A stretch of DNA of 64,000 nt from contig JASJZH010000005.1 of assembly GCA_037178975.1 (NCBI GenBank), positions 9,448,501 through 9,512,500 on the forward strand, written 5' to 3'. The position numbers were made by a program, and so were the translations under genes. Below are positions 22,880-33,768 of the stretch, piece after piece. Source of the stretch: Oscheius tipulae. Its lineage: Eukaryota > Nematoda > Chromadorea > Rhabditida > Rhabditidae. The stretch's first letter is position 1. Each line of letters begins with the position of its first letter. The notes below the pieces were generated by a model that did no database searches, was not told where the DNA came from, and saw nothing but the letters and a program-made list of their open reading frames with translations.

Positions 22880-25185
22880 ATGATCTCTTCCACCTCATCC
22901 GTGGAGGACGAAAGCTGCACAGCCTCGTTCACTTTTGACCCCAACAATAACACAAAGAAGAAGGTCAGCCGAGAGTCAGAGGTAACTTGAGAGCTCGCGC
23001 TGCTCGATGAGAGTTCATTTCTTGCAGGACGAGGTCTCGTCCCTGAGTGACAGTGTTTCCTCGGTGCTGCGTCTGGTAGAGCCGCCCCGAGAGTTCAGTC
23101 CCATCGATGTGACTCTTCGAGATCTTAAGACTATCGTCACCATTGGTAGGTCGAGGACTGTTCCTCAGTGTTTGGCGCGGGTTTTTGTCTTGGCGGGAGC
23201 ACTTCACCGGCTGCGTCATTGCGTAGCGAGACAACAAAAGACCTGACCACATCTGTTTTGGATTGTGTCCAGACACTTTTGATCTGGGAAGATGTAACCT
23301 TAGCTTGTTCCCATGGGTGCAGTTGCTGCTTCCGGTTGTTACATCGTCCTCTTGCAACTCGGGTTGTCATTCGCACAGAGTGACGCAGAGAAAGCCTCAA
23401 AGGTCGATCTCATCCCAGAGGACGTCTAATTGGCAGTGGCTGAAAATGACTGGTAGGCGGAAAAGGCTCGCATGATTGACGGGAAGAGGCTATTGCTGCA
23501 ACGACTATAGAGCAAAGAGGCAACAGGCATACTTTTTGGACTCAAGATAGCATTTATGAATCTTTTGATGTTCTGCAAAGTTTTAGACTAGATCAAGTGC
23601 TACAACTTTCCAGGACATCGAAAAGCTCAAATATGCCATCTTGGGCCCGAAACTTGGACACTTCGGGCGCACCATAAAATCTTCAGCGCTGCGACCCCTG
23701 TATTGTACCCAAGAATGCATTTTTCGGCTATTTTGATATTCTGCAAGTTTGTAGAACAGATTCAGGGCTACCACTTTGTAAAACATCGAAAAGTTCGAAT
23801 AGCTTTCTTTTCCCAAAAACAAGGCATTTTAGCGAGGAGGGGGGCTTCCCAGCTAGAGCTTTCAATATTGGGCAAACTCGGATGACAGACTGCCTGATCC
23901 TTGCTCTTTTTGCAGGAACCGGGACGTTTGGACGCGTCGAGCTGGCCAAGCACAAGAGGAACAACCAGTTTTTTGCCCTGAAACGACTCAATATGCACAA
24001 AGTGGTCCAGACACGACAGGTGACGCATGTTCACAACGAGAAGCAGATTCTCTCCAAACTCAGCCATCCCTTTATTGTTAAACTGTAAGGAATAGAAAGG
24101 GAAAAAAACAATGAAAATCGTTTAGATATGCTACGGACGTAGACGCAAATAACCTTTTTATGATCATGGAATTCATCCCAGGAGGCGAGCTGTTCAGCTA
24201 TCTTCGGGCGTCTCGGTTCGTCCAATTCTTCCAATAAGATCTAACCAGAAGTTTAGAGTCTTCTCCAACAGTATGTCCCGTTTCTATGCCGCAGAAATCG
24301 TCTCTGCCCTCGATTACATCCACTCGAAATCCATCGTTTACCGGGATCTGAAGCCGGAAAATCTGATGCTCACACGGGAAGGACACATCAAAATGGCGGA
24401 CTTTGGATTTGCCAAAGAGCTCCGGGACAGGTGAGCTTAATACTGGGGGGACTGAGACGTATAGCAGCAAACATTACACTGATCAGTGGTCACTATTTCG
24501 ATGTTTTCCACCATGCAGTTGCATTGGGGACGAAATTACGATTGAGCTACAGGCCAGCCAGTCTTCGGGCAGCTACTTCCATCTATAGCTCTGTGCCAAG
24601 TGGCGCGGTATTGTATTCGCGAGGCCCGGGCTGGAGACTTTTGTGATCCGGTGCCTAATCGTCTCTTTCAGAACCTACACACTCTGTGGCACTCCCGAAT
24701 ACCTCTCCCCCGAATCTTTGAGCAACAAGGGACACAACAAGAGTGTCGATTGGTGGGCATTGGGCATCCTAATCTATGAGATGATGGCCGGCAAGCCGCC
24801 ATTCCGCGGGAAGACGACCACGGAAATCTACGATAAGATCATAGAGCACAAGCTGAAGTTCCCCAGAAGCTTCAATTTGGTGGCAAAAGATCTGGTCAAG
24901 AAACTTTTGACAGTGGACAGGACACAGAGGATCGGCTGCATGAAGAATGGGTCTCAGGATGTCATAGAACACAAATGGTTCCAGAAGATCAACTGGACTG
25001 ATCTGGTGGCTCTGAGGATCGAGGTGAGAAAGATAGAGACAGCCTAGTCAATGACTTTTCAGCCTCCAATCGTCCCTACCCTGTTCCACGATGGTGACAC
25101 TGGCAACTTTGACCAGTACGACGAGAACGTCGAGCCGGAGACGGCAGCCACTCAACGGGAAAAGGATTTGTTCATGGAATGGTGA
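22880..25185 (+). CDS. PRKX/PKA-like AGC serine-threonine protein kinase
   Basis: Exons 22880-22981, 23028-23145, 23916-24084, 24126-24215, 24257-24430, 24672-25023 and 25063-25185 join in phase to 375 aa. Kinase landmarks: glycine loop [12 protein letters not shown], catalytic lysine in [25 protein letters not shown], activation loop [15 protein letters not shown] (PKA-type phospho-Thr), and [18 protein letters not shown]. The C-tail [19 protein letters not shown] and end DLFMEW match PRKX more than PKA-C, which carries an FxxF end. Residues 1-75 are a serine-rich, acidic, probably disordered lead. The start at 22880 follows an acceptor (ATTTCAG|CA), so either this is the translation start or an upstream exon (20545-20683) adds 46 residues. 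Intron 23146-23915 holds two hairpin repeats. The cyclic-AMP response is inference. Confidence 0.92.
23567..23620. repeat. dispersed hairpin repeat, copy 4
   Basis: GATGTTCTGCAAAGTTTTAG and CTACAACTTTCCAGGACATC, in the kinase intron 23146-23915, in tandem with copy 5. Confidence 0.75.
23734..23788. repeat. dispersed hairpin repeat, copy 5
   Basis: GATATTCTGCAAGTTTGTAG and CTACCACTTTGTAAAACATC, about 170 bp from copy 4 in the same orientation. Confidence 0.7.
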
Positions 25186-26433
25186 AGAAGAGCAAAAGAT
25201 ACGGGTAGTGATGCGTCTCTTGTCCCCAACCCTTTCCTAGTTAGCAATATACGGTTAGACTCCCCAAACCACCAGCTGGATCTGCATTCTGATCTTCTCT
25301 CAGCTTCTATATGACTGTCCCTCTCACTTATCCACCTTGTATGTACATAATAAAAAGAGAGACTATCTATCAGCTGTTCGCCCACGACTGAGAGTGACGT
25401 AGCCGGAGGACAGTTGGTCCTAGCCTGATATTCGATCTCCTATCAAAATATATACTCAGCTGGCAGGGGGAGCGAGTTGTGTTTTCCTCCTCTTGAGTAC
25501 TCGAAGTGACGGGATCACGACTGTTTCCAGGCAAACTACGAGAGCACAAGGGGATTTCGGAAAAACTTGAGACTCGATGGGTCTGAATGGATTCATGGTG
25601 TTCGGAGCGCAGAGAAACAGAAGCAGAGAGACAGGGAGGCAGAGAGACAAACAAAAAAAAGAGACAGAGAGACAAAGAGACAGAGAGACACAACAGGTGT
25701 GGCACATCTGGAGAAGAGAAAGGCTGCTCAATGAGGCATCCTATTTCTATTAAAAGCGCGATCAACTTAGAACAAGAGCAGCTGACCAATCGCTGCTCAT
25801 TGTTTTGGTGCCGTTAAAAATGGATGGATCGTTGTGTTTTTGTGAGAGCGCTTCCAAAACCGCTCAATTCAGAGCTTGGAATTCGGAGATTTCCTCTTTC
25901 TGTCTCTCTGTCTCCCTTAGAGCCACAACGACTTGAAAAAAATTTGTTCCGTTAAGGGGCCTTTCTCATAATTGTACCATATGGTTTCTTGCGCTTTCCA
26001 TCAAGATTAGTCGCTGTAGTGACTCAAAAAAGCTTTCCAACCACCCACTGTGTTCCCCATCTGTCCAATGTCCACCTCTTGTTCCACGACTATCAAACTC
26101 TTACCGTGTTTCATTCCATTTGCCAAGGCTGCAGCATTTTTTATTTGAGGACATGTTCCAGCCCCAAAAGAAAAGACTTTTGTCCCCCGACATTGTGCAA
26201 ACTGTCGCCTATTTGGGAGACTGGTCCTCTTTGGCAAAGGTGCGACTCTCCGTCCCGTTCATTCTTTTTCCAGGTGTAAACTGACTCATATGATCCCAAT
26301 TTTCTTAGCTGTTTGTTCGGCCGCCAACTGTTCCCATGTTGCCCTCTAGATTCGACCCACGATAATGAGACTGCCATTTTGTGTGGCGCACCATTTTGAA
26401 TCACCTCTATTTTCTTATCAGACTTATCTTAGG
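25186..26433. other. intergenic, no gene seen
   Basis: It begins with the kinase 3' UTR (AATAAA near 25349) and contains a purine-rich AGAGACAGAGAGAC run at 25618-25690. The overlapping short frames show no homology I recognise. Confidence 0.45.
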
Positions 26434-27422
26434 ATGCACAGTCTCCTCCTCCTTACTCTCGTTTCCGTCTCCATGGCTGCCGTCGCTATCTACCCTATGA
26501 AGGTATGGTCTCCTTTTTTGGCACCATTGGAAGTGACATGGTGTGTTTGTTTTGGGTGTCGGAACAACTTTTGCCGAATCAATAGATTGAACCACCTGAT
26601 ACGACGGCTGTCTTTACCAAAAAAAAAAAGCTTGAGAAAGAACGAGGAATTACAGACCGGGCAGCGATTGGAACTCGATCTGGGAAGAAACATTGTGACT
26701 TGGACGAGATCAAGGAATGGGGGAGCTGAGGAACGCATTAAGCACTGTGGATCGACGGAGAAGAATGTCGCCTGTGCTCAATTCGTTATTGAGGTAGAGT
26801 AGGACTCTGTCTCTGTCTCTGTCTCTGTCTCTGTCTCTGTCTCTGTCTCTGTCTCTGTCTCTGTCTCTGTCTCTGTCTCTGTCTCTGTCTCTGTCTCTGT
26901 CTCTGTCTCTGTCTCTGTCTCTGTCTCTGTCTCTGTCTCTGTCTCTGTCTCTGTCTCTGTCTCTGTCTCTGTCTCTGTCTCTGTCTCTGTCTCTGTCTCT
27001 GTCTCTGTCTCTGTCTCTGTCTCTGTCTCTGTCTCTGTCTCTGTCTCTGTCTCTGTCTCTGTCTCTGTCTCTGTCTCTGTCTCTGTCTCTGTCTCTGTCT
27101 CTGTCTCTGTCTCTGTCTCTGTCTCTGTCTCTGTCTCTGTCTCTGTCTCTGTCTCTGTCTCTGTCTCCCTGTTTTTCTCAGGACCCGTATTCAGGACGGA
27201 AAGCCAGCTGTGCCTTCCAGTGAAGCCCGCGTCGAAGCTGACGGACGACTAATCATCGAAAATGTGAAAACCACGGATGCCGGAGACTACTGGTCCACAG
27301 ACGAGCCCGAACATGTGAGTCGCAGGCACATTTTCTTCCCACAGTACGTGTTTCAGGTCACCAAATTGGCCGACGGCTACGCCAGAACGCCTCGAACTAG
27401 AATCACGGTTACTGTCAGCTAA
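26434..27422 (+). CDS. small secreted immunoglobulin-like protein, frame broken by a homopolymer
   Basis: Exons 26434-26502 (signal peptide MHSLLLLTLVSVSMAAVA), 26586-26793, 27195-27314 and 27357-27422. The second half reads as an Ig-fold: LELDLGRNIVTWTRSR, then GRLIIENVKTTDAGDYW (the F-strand DxGxY pattern), then a C-terminal strand ending ITVTVS. Exon 2 is 208 nt, one base more than phase allows. The shift falls at an 11-A run (26619-26629): EPPDTTAVFTKK before it and NEELQTGQRLEL after it are in different frames. One base fewer in the run would close the model, at about 131 aa. This is either an assembly slip or a real lesion. Intron 2 holds the hexamer array. Role unknown; small secreted Ig proteins of nematodes (zig-like) are a loose comparison. 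Confidence 0.65.
26805..27167 (+). repeat. perfect hexanucleotide array (CTCTGT)n
   Basis: About 363 bp of CTCTGT repeated some 60 times without a visible interruption. It lies inside the Ig-gene intron 26794-27194 and makes up nearly all of it. Confidence 0.97.
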
Positions 27423-27589
27423 GAAGATTGTCTATAGAATAAAAAAAATTCCCCGCCTAGATCATGTTCCTTTAGTCCTTATTGAGTCGCAAACACCCAC
27501 AGACGGATCTCACCTCGAGCCTAGCTTGAAACTGCCCAAACGAGGGAGAAGCTTGCTATTTCTTCTCTGACATGAAGTACCGTATTTAG

Positions 27590-28407
27590 CTCCTCCTGAT
27601 CCCTTGCTGTCTTGCACAGAGACTGGCACTACCCTTAGCTTCGAGATCGCGGTATGATGCTTTTTTGCGAGACAAAGAGACAGAAACACGGAGACAGAGA
27701 CACAAAGACGCAGAGACATAGAGACAGAGAGACAATAAAAATATCACCAAATCTGTCAGGCTGGCAAGGACTACACCTTTTACGCGTCTGACCGCTGGTA
27801 TCTCAAAGTCTCAGGCGATTCTTCTATGCCCTCTACGGAACTAACCTCATCCTATGATAATGGTCCACTGGCAGGCTACCCCTATGGTAATAGCTTTGTG
27901 GACGTCTATCAAGTTACACAGCCTGTTCGTGATTCTGGAGAAGGGAGGCAGTCTGCTATTGCGCAATTTGACAAAGACAGACTCGGGAATGTACTGGCCA
28001 CAGCTCTATGCTGCTCTCGACGACCAGGCTTTTGCTCCGCCAATTCTGAAGGCTGAACTCACGGAGCCTCGGGCAGGACAGACTTTCCCCGGCTTCGATG
28101 CCCCGTTTGACATTCTCCAGAATCAGGGCTACGCTACTCCTGTATCCAATGATGTGATGGCTGACAGACCTCAGAATCCAGTAGTTCAACACGATGTTTT
28201 CTTCTCAGGTGACAGTCAACAAGTTCTACCACTAAGGTACGATGAGGATCACCATCCTGTCTATGATGACCAGGCCTTAGACAGTATCCTGCCAGTCGAC
28301 ATGATACTCCTCTGAGCTACGATATGCCTGTCTACCAGTCAATCTATCATCCGAGAGCCGTCTTGGTCCCGGTTGCCCAGTCTCTGTTCAATCCATACTT
28401 CTTCTAA
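27590..28407 (+). pseudogene. second Ig-like gene, model unresolved (frame changes)
   Basis: Exon 27590-27651 (ETGTTLSFEIA) splices in phase to 27760 (AGKDYTFYASDRWYLKVSG). From about 27920 the Ig-like continuation GGSLLLRNLTKTDSGMYW is in the next frame. A long D/Q/P/Y-rich tail follows (QNQGYATPVSND…YDEDHHPVYDDQ), and the final part YDMPVYQSIYHPRAVLVPVA to the stop at 28405-28407 returns to the first frame. So the sense runs through, but two frame changes (near 27920 and 28280) are not explained by introns. It could be a decayed tandem paralog of the preceding Ig gene, two overlapping splice forms, or an assembly with indels. No signal-peptide exon was found. Confidence 0.45.
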
Positions 28408-30546
28408 GATTACGTATAAGGATTTTGCAGAGGGTTTCTCTGATCTTAGACGTTATGTCCTTGATCATATGTCAAACTCTTGTTCCCATTCACTCTTTCA
28501 AACTGTCTTGCTGTCATTTGTCACCTGTTAAACTCTCATTTCTTGTCAACTTATTCCTGCCACTGATTGCCCAAAATCCACCTCTGCCATCTATCAACTA
28601 TCTCTCATTCTGTCAGAGAACCATCCGCACAATAACAACTTCTCCTTCGCTATCTTTGACAGCTTTTCGCAATCTACCTGTTAGCCTCTCCGTCCTTTCC
28701 AACCTGACCAAGTAGTCCCTGTCGACTTCTCGCTGTCAATTGGTCCACAATACTGGTCCATAACATGTCCCTGTCATCACGTTGAATCACAACCGTAACG
28801 AGGAGTAAGGTCTTGTTATGACCTGAGGTTTGCAGCTGACATGTCACCTACTCTTTTGACAACGCTCTACCAGTCAATTTGGATTTAAAGGGATGTGGAC
28901 AGACAACTCACCAAACCAGGCGCTAGTATATCTTGAATGACATCTTGATGCTGACAGACTGACTGACCGGAGGGTGGACAGAAACAGGTGCTTTCGCCCC
29001 GGAGAGAAACTGTTAATCAAACATCGCTGCCTGTTGCAACACCCTCACTTTTCTGTATGAAACCAATTATCCCGAGACTCTCTCACCCCTATGAAGGCAA
29101 TTGCTATCATTCTCGACGAATGCCGATGGCTACTCGACCATTTCTCGGCTCATTAGCATGGGCATCGATTCACTCCGCGATCTAATCTCCCTAATCGCGG
29201 CCCCGGAACTCAGACTTATCGTGTCTATTTCCAGCTGTTCGTTCTGAATATTTATGCTACCACTTGGTCATCCGATTGATTAGTCAGACCATTCCCCCTC
29301 CCCCTCGACCTCTCTCAGATCCAATTCCTTCGCAGTATCGCGTAGCCTCCTCCCGTGCTAATGCGTTGGTCCTACGGGGAATTGAGCGCTTTCTGGCCGC
29401 AATTATGTCCTATCGGGAGGGTCATTCTGATATGAGCCCCACTCTCTCTGTCTTCTTGTCTCCCTGTCTCTCTGTCTCTCTCTGTCTCTCACTGTCTCTC
29501 TGTCTCTCTCTCTCTCCCTCAAAAGTCCAGTGCTGAGTAATTGACCAGCTGGCTCTCTCTCGACCAAGGTTTGTCCCCCAGAGACATGTGTTCTCATCTG
29601 GACCTCGATAGTATATCGATCCCGATACACCTTATCCAATATTCCTCTAGCCGTCATTCTCAAATTGCTCTCTGCCATTTATATGTGCGCTGTGGTTAGC
29701 TCTAAAAACGGCTGTTCTTCGCTGGGGCAGTGTCCGGCCATCGATTTCCTCCCCCAACTGACCTGTATGTGGCGGGCACTCGGTGTGTCTTTTGTCTCTC
29801 TTTTGATACCTTCGTTAACAAACCGCTGATTAACTGGTCCTCGGGCTGACTACACTTAGCGCACTATGTTTTTTTTTCTCTCAGGACTGTTCAAACTATC
29901 CTATTTCCAAGATGTTCTCTTTTTTGGCTTGGCTCGCTCACTTTTTCAGTGGAAAACTGAGACTCGGAACCATAATAGGATGACAGAAAACCTGCAAAAG
30001 ATTTTTTGGACAGTTTTTCATGTCCTTCTGCTCAGTAGTCTAACAGATTGCGCTACGGAGGAAAGGCCAAGCGCGCTTTCCCGATTGAGCTACAAGAGTT
30101 TTGAGAAGTTATAGGGGAAACCACATACTTTTCTGCTATTTGACTTCTCTATGGAGAGAAAAAAACACTTCTCTCTATAAGAAAAACAAGGAAGCGATGC
30201 CCAAGGACGCTTCGCCGGTCATCATCATTGATCTAAAAGCATGCCGCTTTCTATCGAGAAAAGAAGAGCCATTCATTTTGGGGGCTCGTTCCAACTGCCG
30301 TTTTTCTCCAATCTGTGCCACCTGCTGGTCGATTTGCCCCGGACATGTGGTTCGGCCACCACCACCAGCAGCAGTTAAACTCTAACTGTAGTATCTTCCC
30401 GCCTTGCTCGCCAAACGCCATAAATCCATGCCCGGGTCTCCCCTGAGTCCCCTCTACTTGCCTCTACATGTTCTTTTGTTTTTTCTCGCTCTCTCGACTC
30501 TTCTCGTCTCATTTTACACCTCTATTTCTAAAGGATCTGTTTCAGG
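28408..30546. other. intergenic, low complexity
   Basis: 28420-29000 is rich in TGTCA. 29440-29520 is CTCTGTCTCTCTGTC filler. A minus-strand tRNA-like relic lies at 30045. No gene seen. Confidence 0.45.
30045..30095 (-). repeat. tRNA-derived relic
   Basis: On the minus strand TTGTAGCTCAATCGGGAAAG is D-arm-like. The rest is not foldable as a tRNA. Confidence 0.3.
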
Positions 30547-31883
30547 ATGCCTCAGCCCTCCGCTCCCATGCTACAGGCGGAATATCATAACTACAACGAG
30601 CATTCCTCGGTAAGTGTTTTGGGACGAATGTACAGGGTTGCTGTGATCGGTTTAGCCTTGGAACAGGAGGCTGCGGGAAGTTTGTGAGTCACCGGTGACC
30701 CAAGGACACTAAGTGCTTTGCGAAACATGAATTGTCCAGGGAGATAAGAATTTTCTGTTGTCAACTGTTGTCTCTCTGTCTCTGTGTATCTTTATCTCAC
30801 TGACTCTCTGTCTTTCTGTCTCTCCGTCTTTCTGTGAAAAAAGCTAAGCCGACCATGAGATGGCCTGTGACCGAGAGCTCTGTCGGATTAAGCAAACAGC
30901 TGACCAGTCGCGGGCGTCCTCATATACTCAGGAAAATACAAAGTTTCAGTTCAACGACTACTACGGCGGATTCGAACCGAAACAGTCCACCTGGAATCCG
31001 ACAAGTGGACCGCGACGTGTCGACAACTCGATCAGTAAAAGCAACAGAGGGTGCTGTACACCAGTGAGATTACTCGAACTTGAATTTTCTTACCAATCCC
31101 TTACAGTGCGGAATCCATATCCTCTCATCTCTCGTCGCGTTCCGATGTGCCATCGTCCTCATCTTTGTCTACTTGCTCTGGACTCAAGGCTATCAGACAG
31201 AGTCCATCTTTTGGATCGGAGTCATCGAGGCTGTCAACATCGCTGCCTGTCTTATGATGGCCGTCGGCATCGAGTGTAGCAATCCGTATTTCTGTGTCAT
31301 TTTCACAGTCATTAGGGTGAGTTCCTATTATATGTCTCCTTGTCTCTTCCTGTCTTCGTGTCTCTCTGGACCTCTGGCTCTCTGTCTCCTTGTTTACCTG
31401 TTTATCTGTCTCTCTGTTTCTCTGACTGTTTTTCTGTCTTTTTATTTATCTGTCCATTTGCCTTTCTGTCCCTCTGTTAACAATCCAAATTTTCCAGACC
31501 CTAGAAGCCTTCTGTGCCCTCGTTCTGACGATTGCTTTCGGCTGGGCTGTCTACGACCCTCAATCCGACGCCGGCCGTTTCATTAAGGCTCAAGTTAACG
31601 AGTTCGGCAGACAGTACAAGCACGAAGTTCATTTCAAGGCCAACTGGGATGACAGTGAGTAAGCTTATAGCTCTTTTAAAAAGTTTGTTCAGTCGCCTAC
31701 CAGCTCAGCATATTCTTCTGTTTTATGACCTTGTTCATCTTCTCCAGCTGCGTTTTCTTCATGCGCTGTGCGTGGAATGCCACCCTGTGGGCTGCCGACG
31801 AGCGTCGTCGCCGAGTCTATACCGAAAACCAAGATGTTTCCCGCGTGATGGTAGCCAGTGATGAGCTCTACACCAACTATTAG
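30547..31883 (+). CDS. four-helix membrane protein, function unknown
   Basis: Exons 30547-30609, 30860-31063, 31107-31316, 31498-31654 and 31693-31883 join in phase to 274 aa. Residues 1-90 are polar and cytosolic-looking (DYYGGFEPKQSTWNP, then the cysteine pair GCCTP). Four hydrophobic spans follow: SSLVAFRCAIVLIFVYLLW, WIGVIEAVNIAACLMMAV, a span at the VIFTVIR|TLEAFC junction reaching LVLTIAFGWAVY, and LSIFFCFMTLFIFSSCVFF. A charged tail (ADERRRRVYTENQD) ends TNY. The topology is tetraspan/MARVEL-like, but I do not recognise a named family. Both ends are expected in the cytosol. The second exon may begin at a weak acceptor (ATGAG|ATG), so translation could also start at 30860. Confidence 0.75.
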
Positions 31884-33768
31884 ATCTTATTCCACTCTTT
31901 TTGCATCTCAATCTATCACCATGACCTCTCGACTGCCATAACCAACCAATCTTCTTGCCTTTCCAGGCTACTCTACGGGCTCGTTTCCTCTTTTACCCAA
32001 TGTCCTTCCGTGCGCATAGACCAATGAATCCTTTTCTGTTTGTCAGAGCTTGCAATGACAGAGAGCGAGAGACAGAAAGACAGAAAGATAGAGTGACAAA
32101 TAGACAGAGGCAAACGAAGACAGGGACAGAGCGACAGAAAGACAGAGGCTGGAGTGTCTAGAGAACAAATGTCCTTCTAGGCAGAAAAAAGCTATCTGGA
32201 ACATCCTCCTCTTTCCCACAGACCAGTAAGTGCAACGAACACTTGGCACTGACTCTCTCTAGTCTCGATCATGTTATTTGTTTCGTGGTTGTTTCTCTTG
32301 AGTCAACACTGAGGAATATTTGAAGTGCTATGATACGGTCCGAAAGCTACACTTCTTGCTCTTGTCCAGTTTGTACAGTTACAATCAGCATCTTGAGAGT
32401 GAGCCGAGACCGACAAAAACACTGATTCGGTCAATATCGGCTGGCAAAAAGTGTCCTCGGGCTCGGCTCGGGTCGCCGAGTGTTTTCCCTCTCGGTCAAT
32501 CACTGAACCCTCTCCAAATGGAAAAGATATCCCTTGTCCTCTCCCTCTCAGGACTATAGTCCTCATGTTTCCCTCTTCTTTACTTCAATCTTTGGAGTTT
32601 TATCAGCTGGGCTACCCAGTCAACTTGGCCACTTCTGACCCGGTCGACACTCCATCTTCCAACCTGTCAATTTCCTATTCCCTTTGAACTGTCTCTTTGT
32701 CTCTTGTCAAGCTGTCCGCTTCTGCTTCTGACAGTTTGCCATCTTGTGACCATGTCAAACTGTCACGTAAATGTCAGTCTGCCTCACAACCAATTCTCTC
32801 ATTCTTATCGATGTCGGTCTGTCATCCTATGATCTTGCTAACTTGTGCTTTTCAGCTCCTGTCATCTTAGGCCAGTTTAGTCACCCGTTCTCAGTGTCAA
32901 AGTTTTCTGTCTGTCAACCGTCCTGTCATACTTTCATGATGATCCTGTCGTCTCGGGACAGTTCTGCCCACCCTTCAATTTCAAATCTATTTTGTTAAAA
33001 AATTGTCACGGGTCTCTGTACTGCGAAGATTAAGAGAAAGGTGGATAATGACCTAGAGACCTTTTTCCAGCTGCGAAGGATTTTTTCTTGTCTGGACACT
33101 CTCTTCTGGATTTACTGTTTTTGTTGACATCCTGTCCCAGATTGAAGACGAGTGTCCAATGAACACGTTTGTCAATATGCCAAAGACCCAAATGTCCACC
33201 GGCTCCTGTCACTAGAACTCTGTCAAGACTACCACGTTATGACAGCTCCAGAAACGAACTCCAGAGTCTGTCAACACAACCACGTTTGACATTTTTGAGC
33301 CTGCATGTCAGACTATGAACTCTCGAAGGTAATATTTGAAGTGCTATCAGAAACTATCTTAGTCTTGAACCATAGTACTTACAGTGCTGTTCTTGTTACA
33401 TAACCAGGACTAGGTCAACTCGAGTTTGTGAGATTTCTTTCCTGGCGTGAACACACTCTCTCTCTTCGGACTATTTGCATGTTCTCCAGGGTGCGAACAC
33501 CGGCCATCCGGTCATATCCCTCACTGTCCGTTTCCGGTCCATCTGCCGTCCGTCCGACTCCTTATCACTCGGTCTCTCGGCTCTCCTCCTTTCGCGCACT
33601 TTTCCCAAAGCGGCTGAGGAGTGGCCAGCAGCTTTTCGAAGTGCCTTTGTCGCCACAGTCGCGACACTTTCCGCCTTCCGCCCTCTCCAGAAAAGCGTCT
33701 CAGGCGTCTCTGCTGTCTGGCATCGGCTCTCATTTTCTTACCCTAGTTGTTCAGTACAGTCTGTCGAC
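31884..33768. other. intergenic, low complexity
   Basis: A purine AGAGACAGAAAGACAG run at 32058-32150 and a TGTCA-rich patch at 32600-33000. The frames near 33430-33760 are pyrimidine-rich and probably 5' flank of the next gene. Confidence 0.45.

Noticed and set aside
26805-27167. CRISPR-like or coding repeat
   Set aside because: Unit is 6 bp with no spacers and lies in an intron; simple microsatellite.
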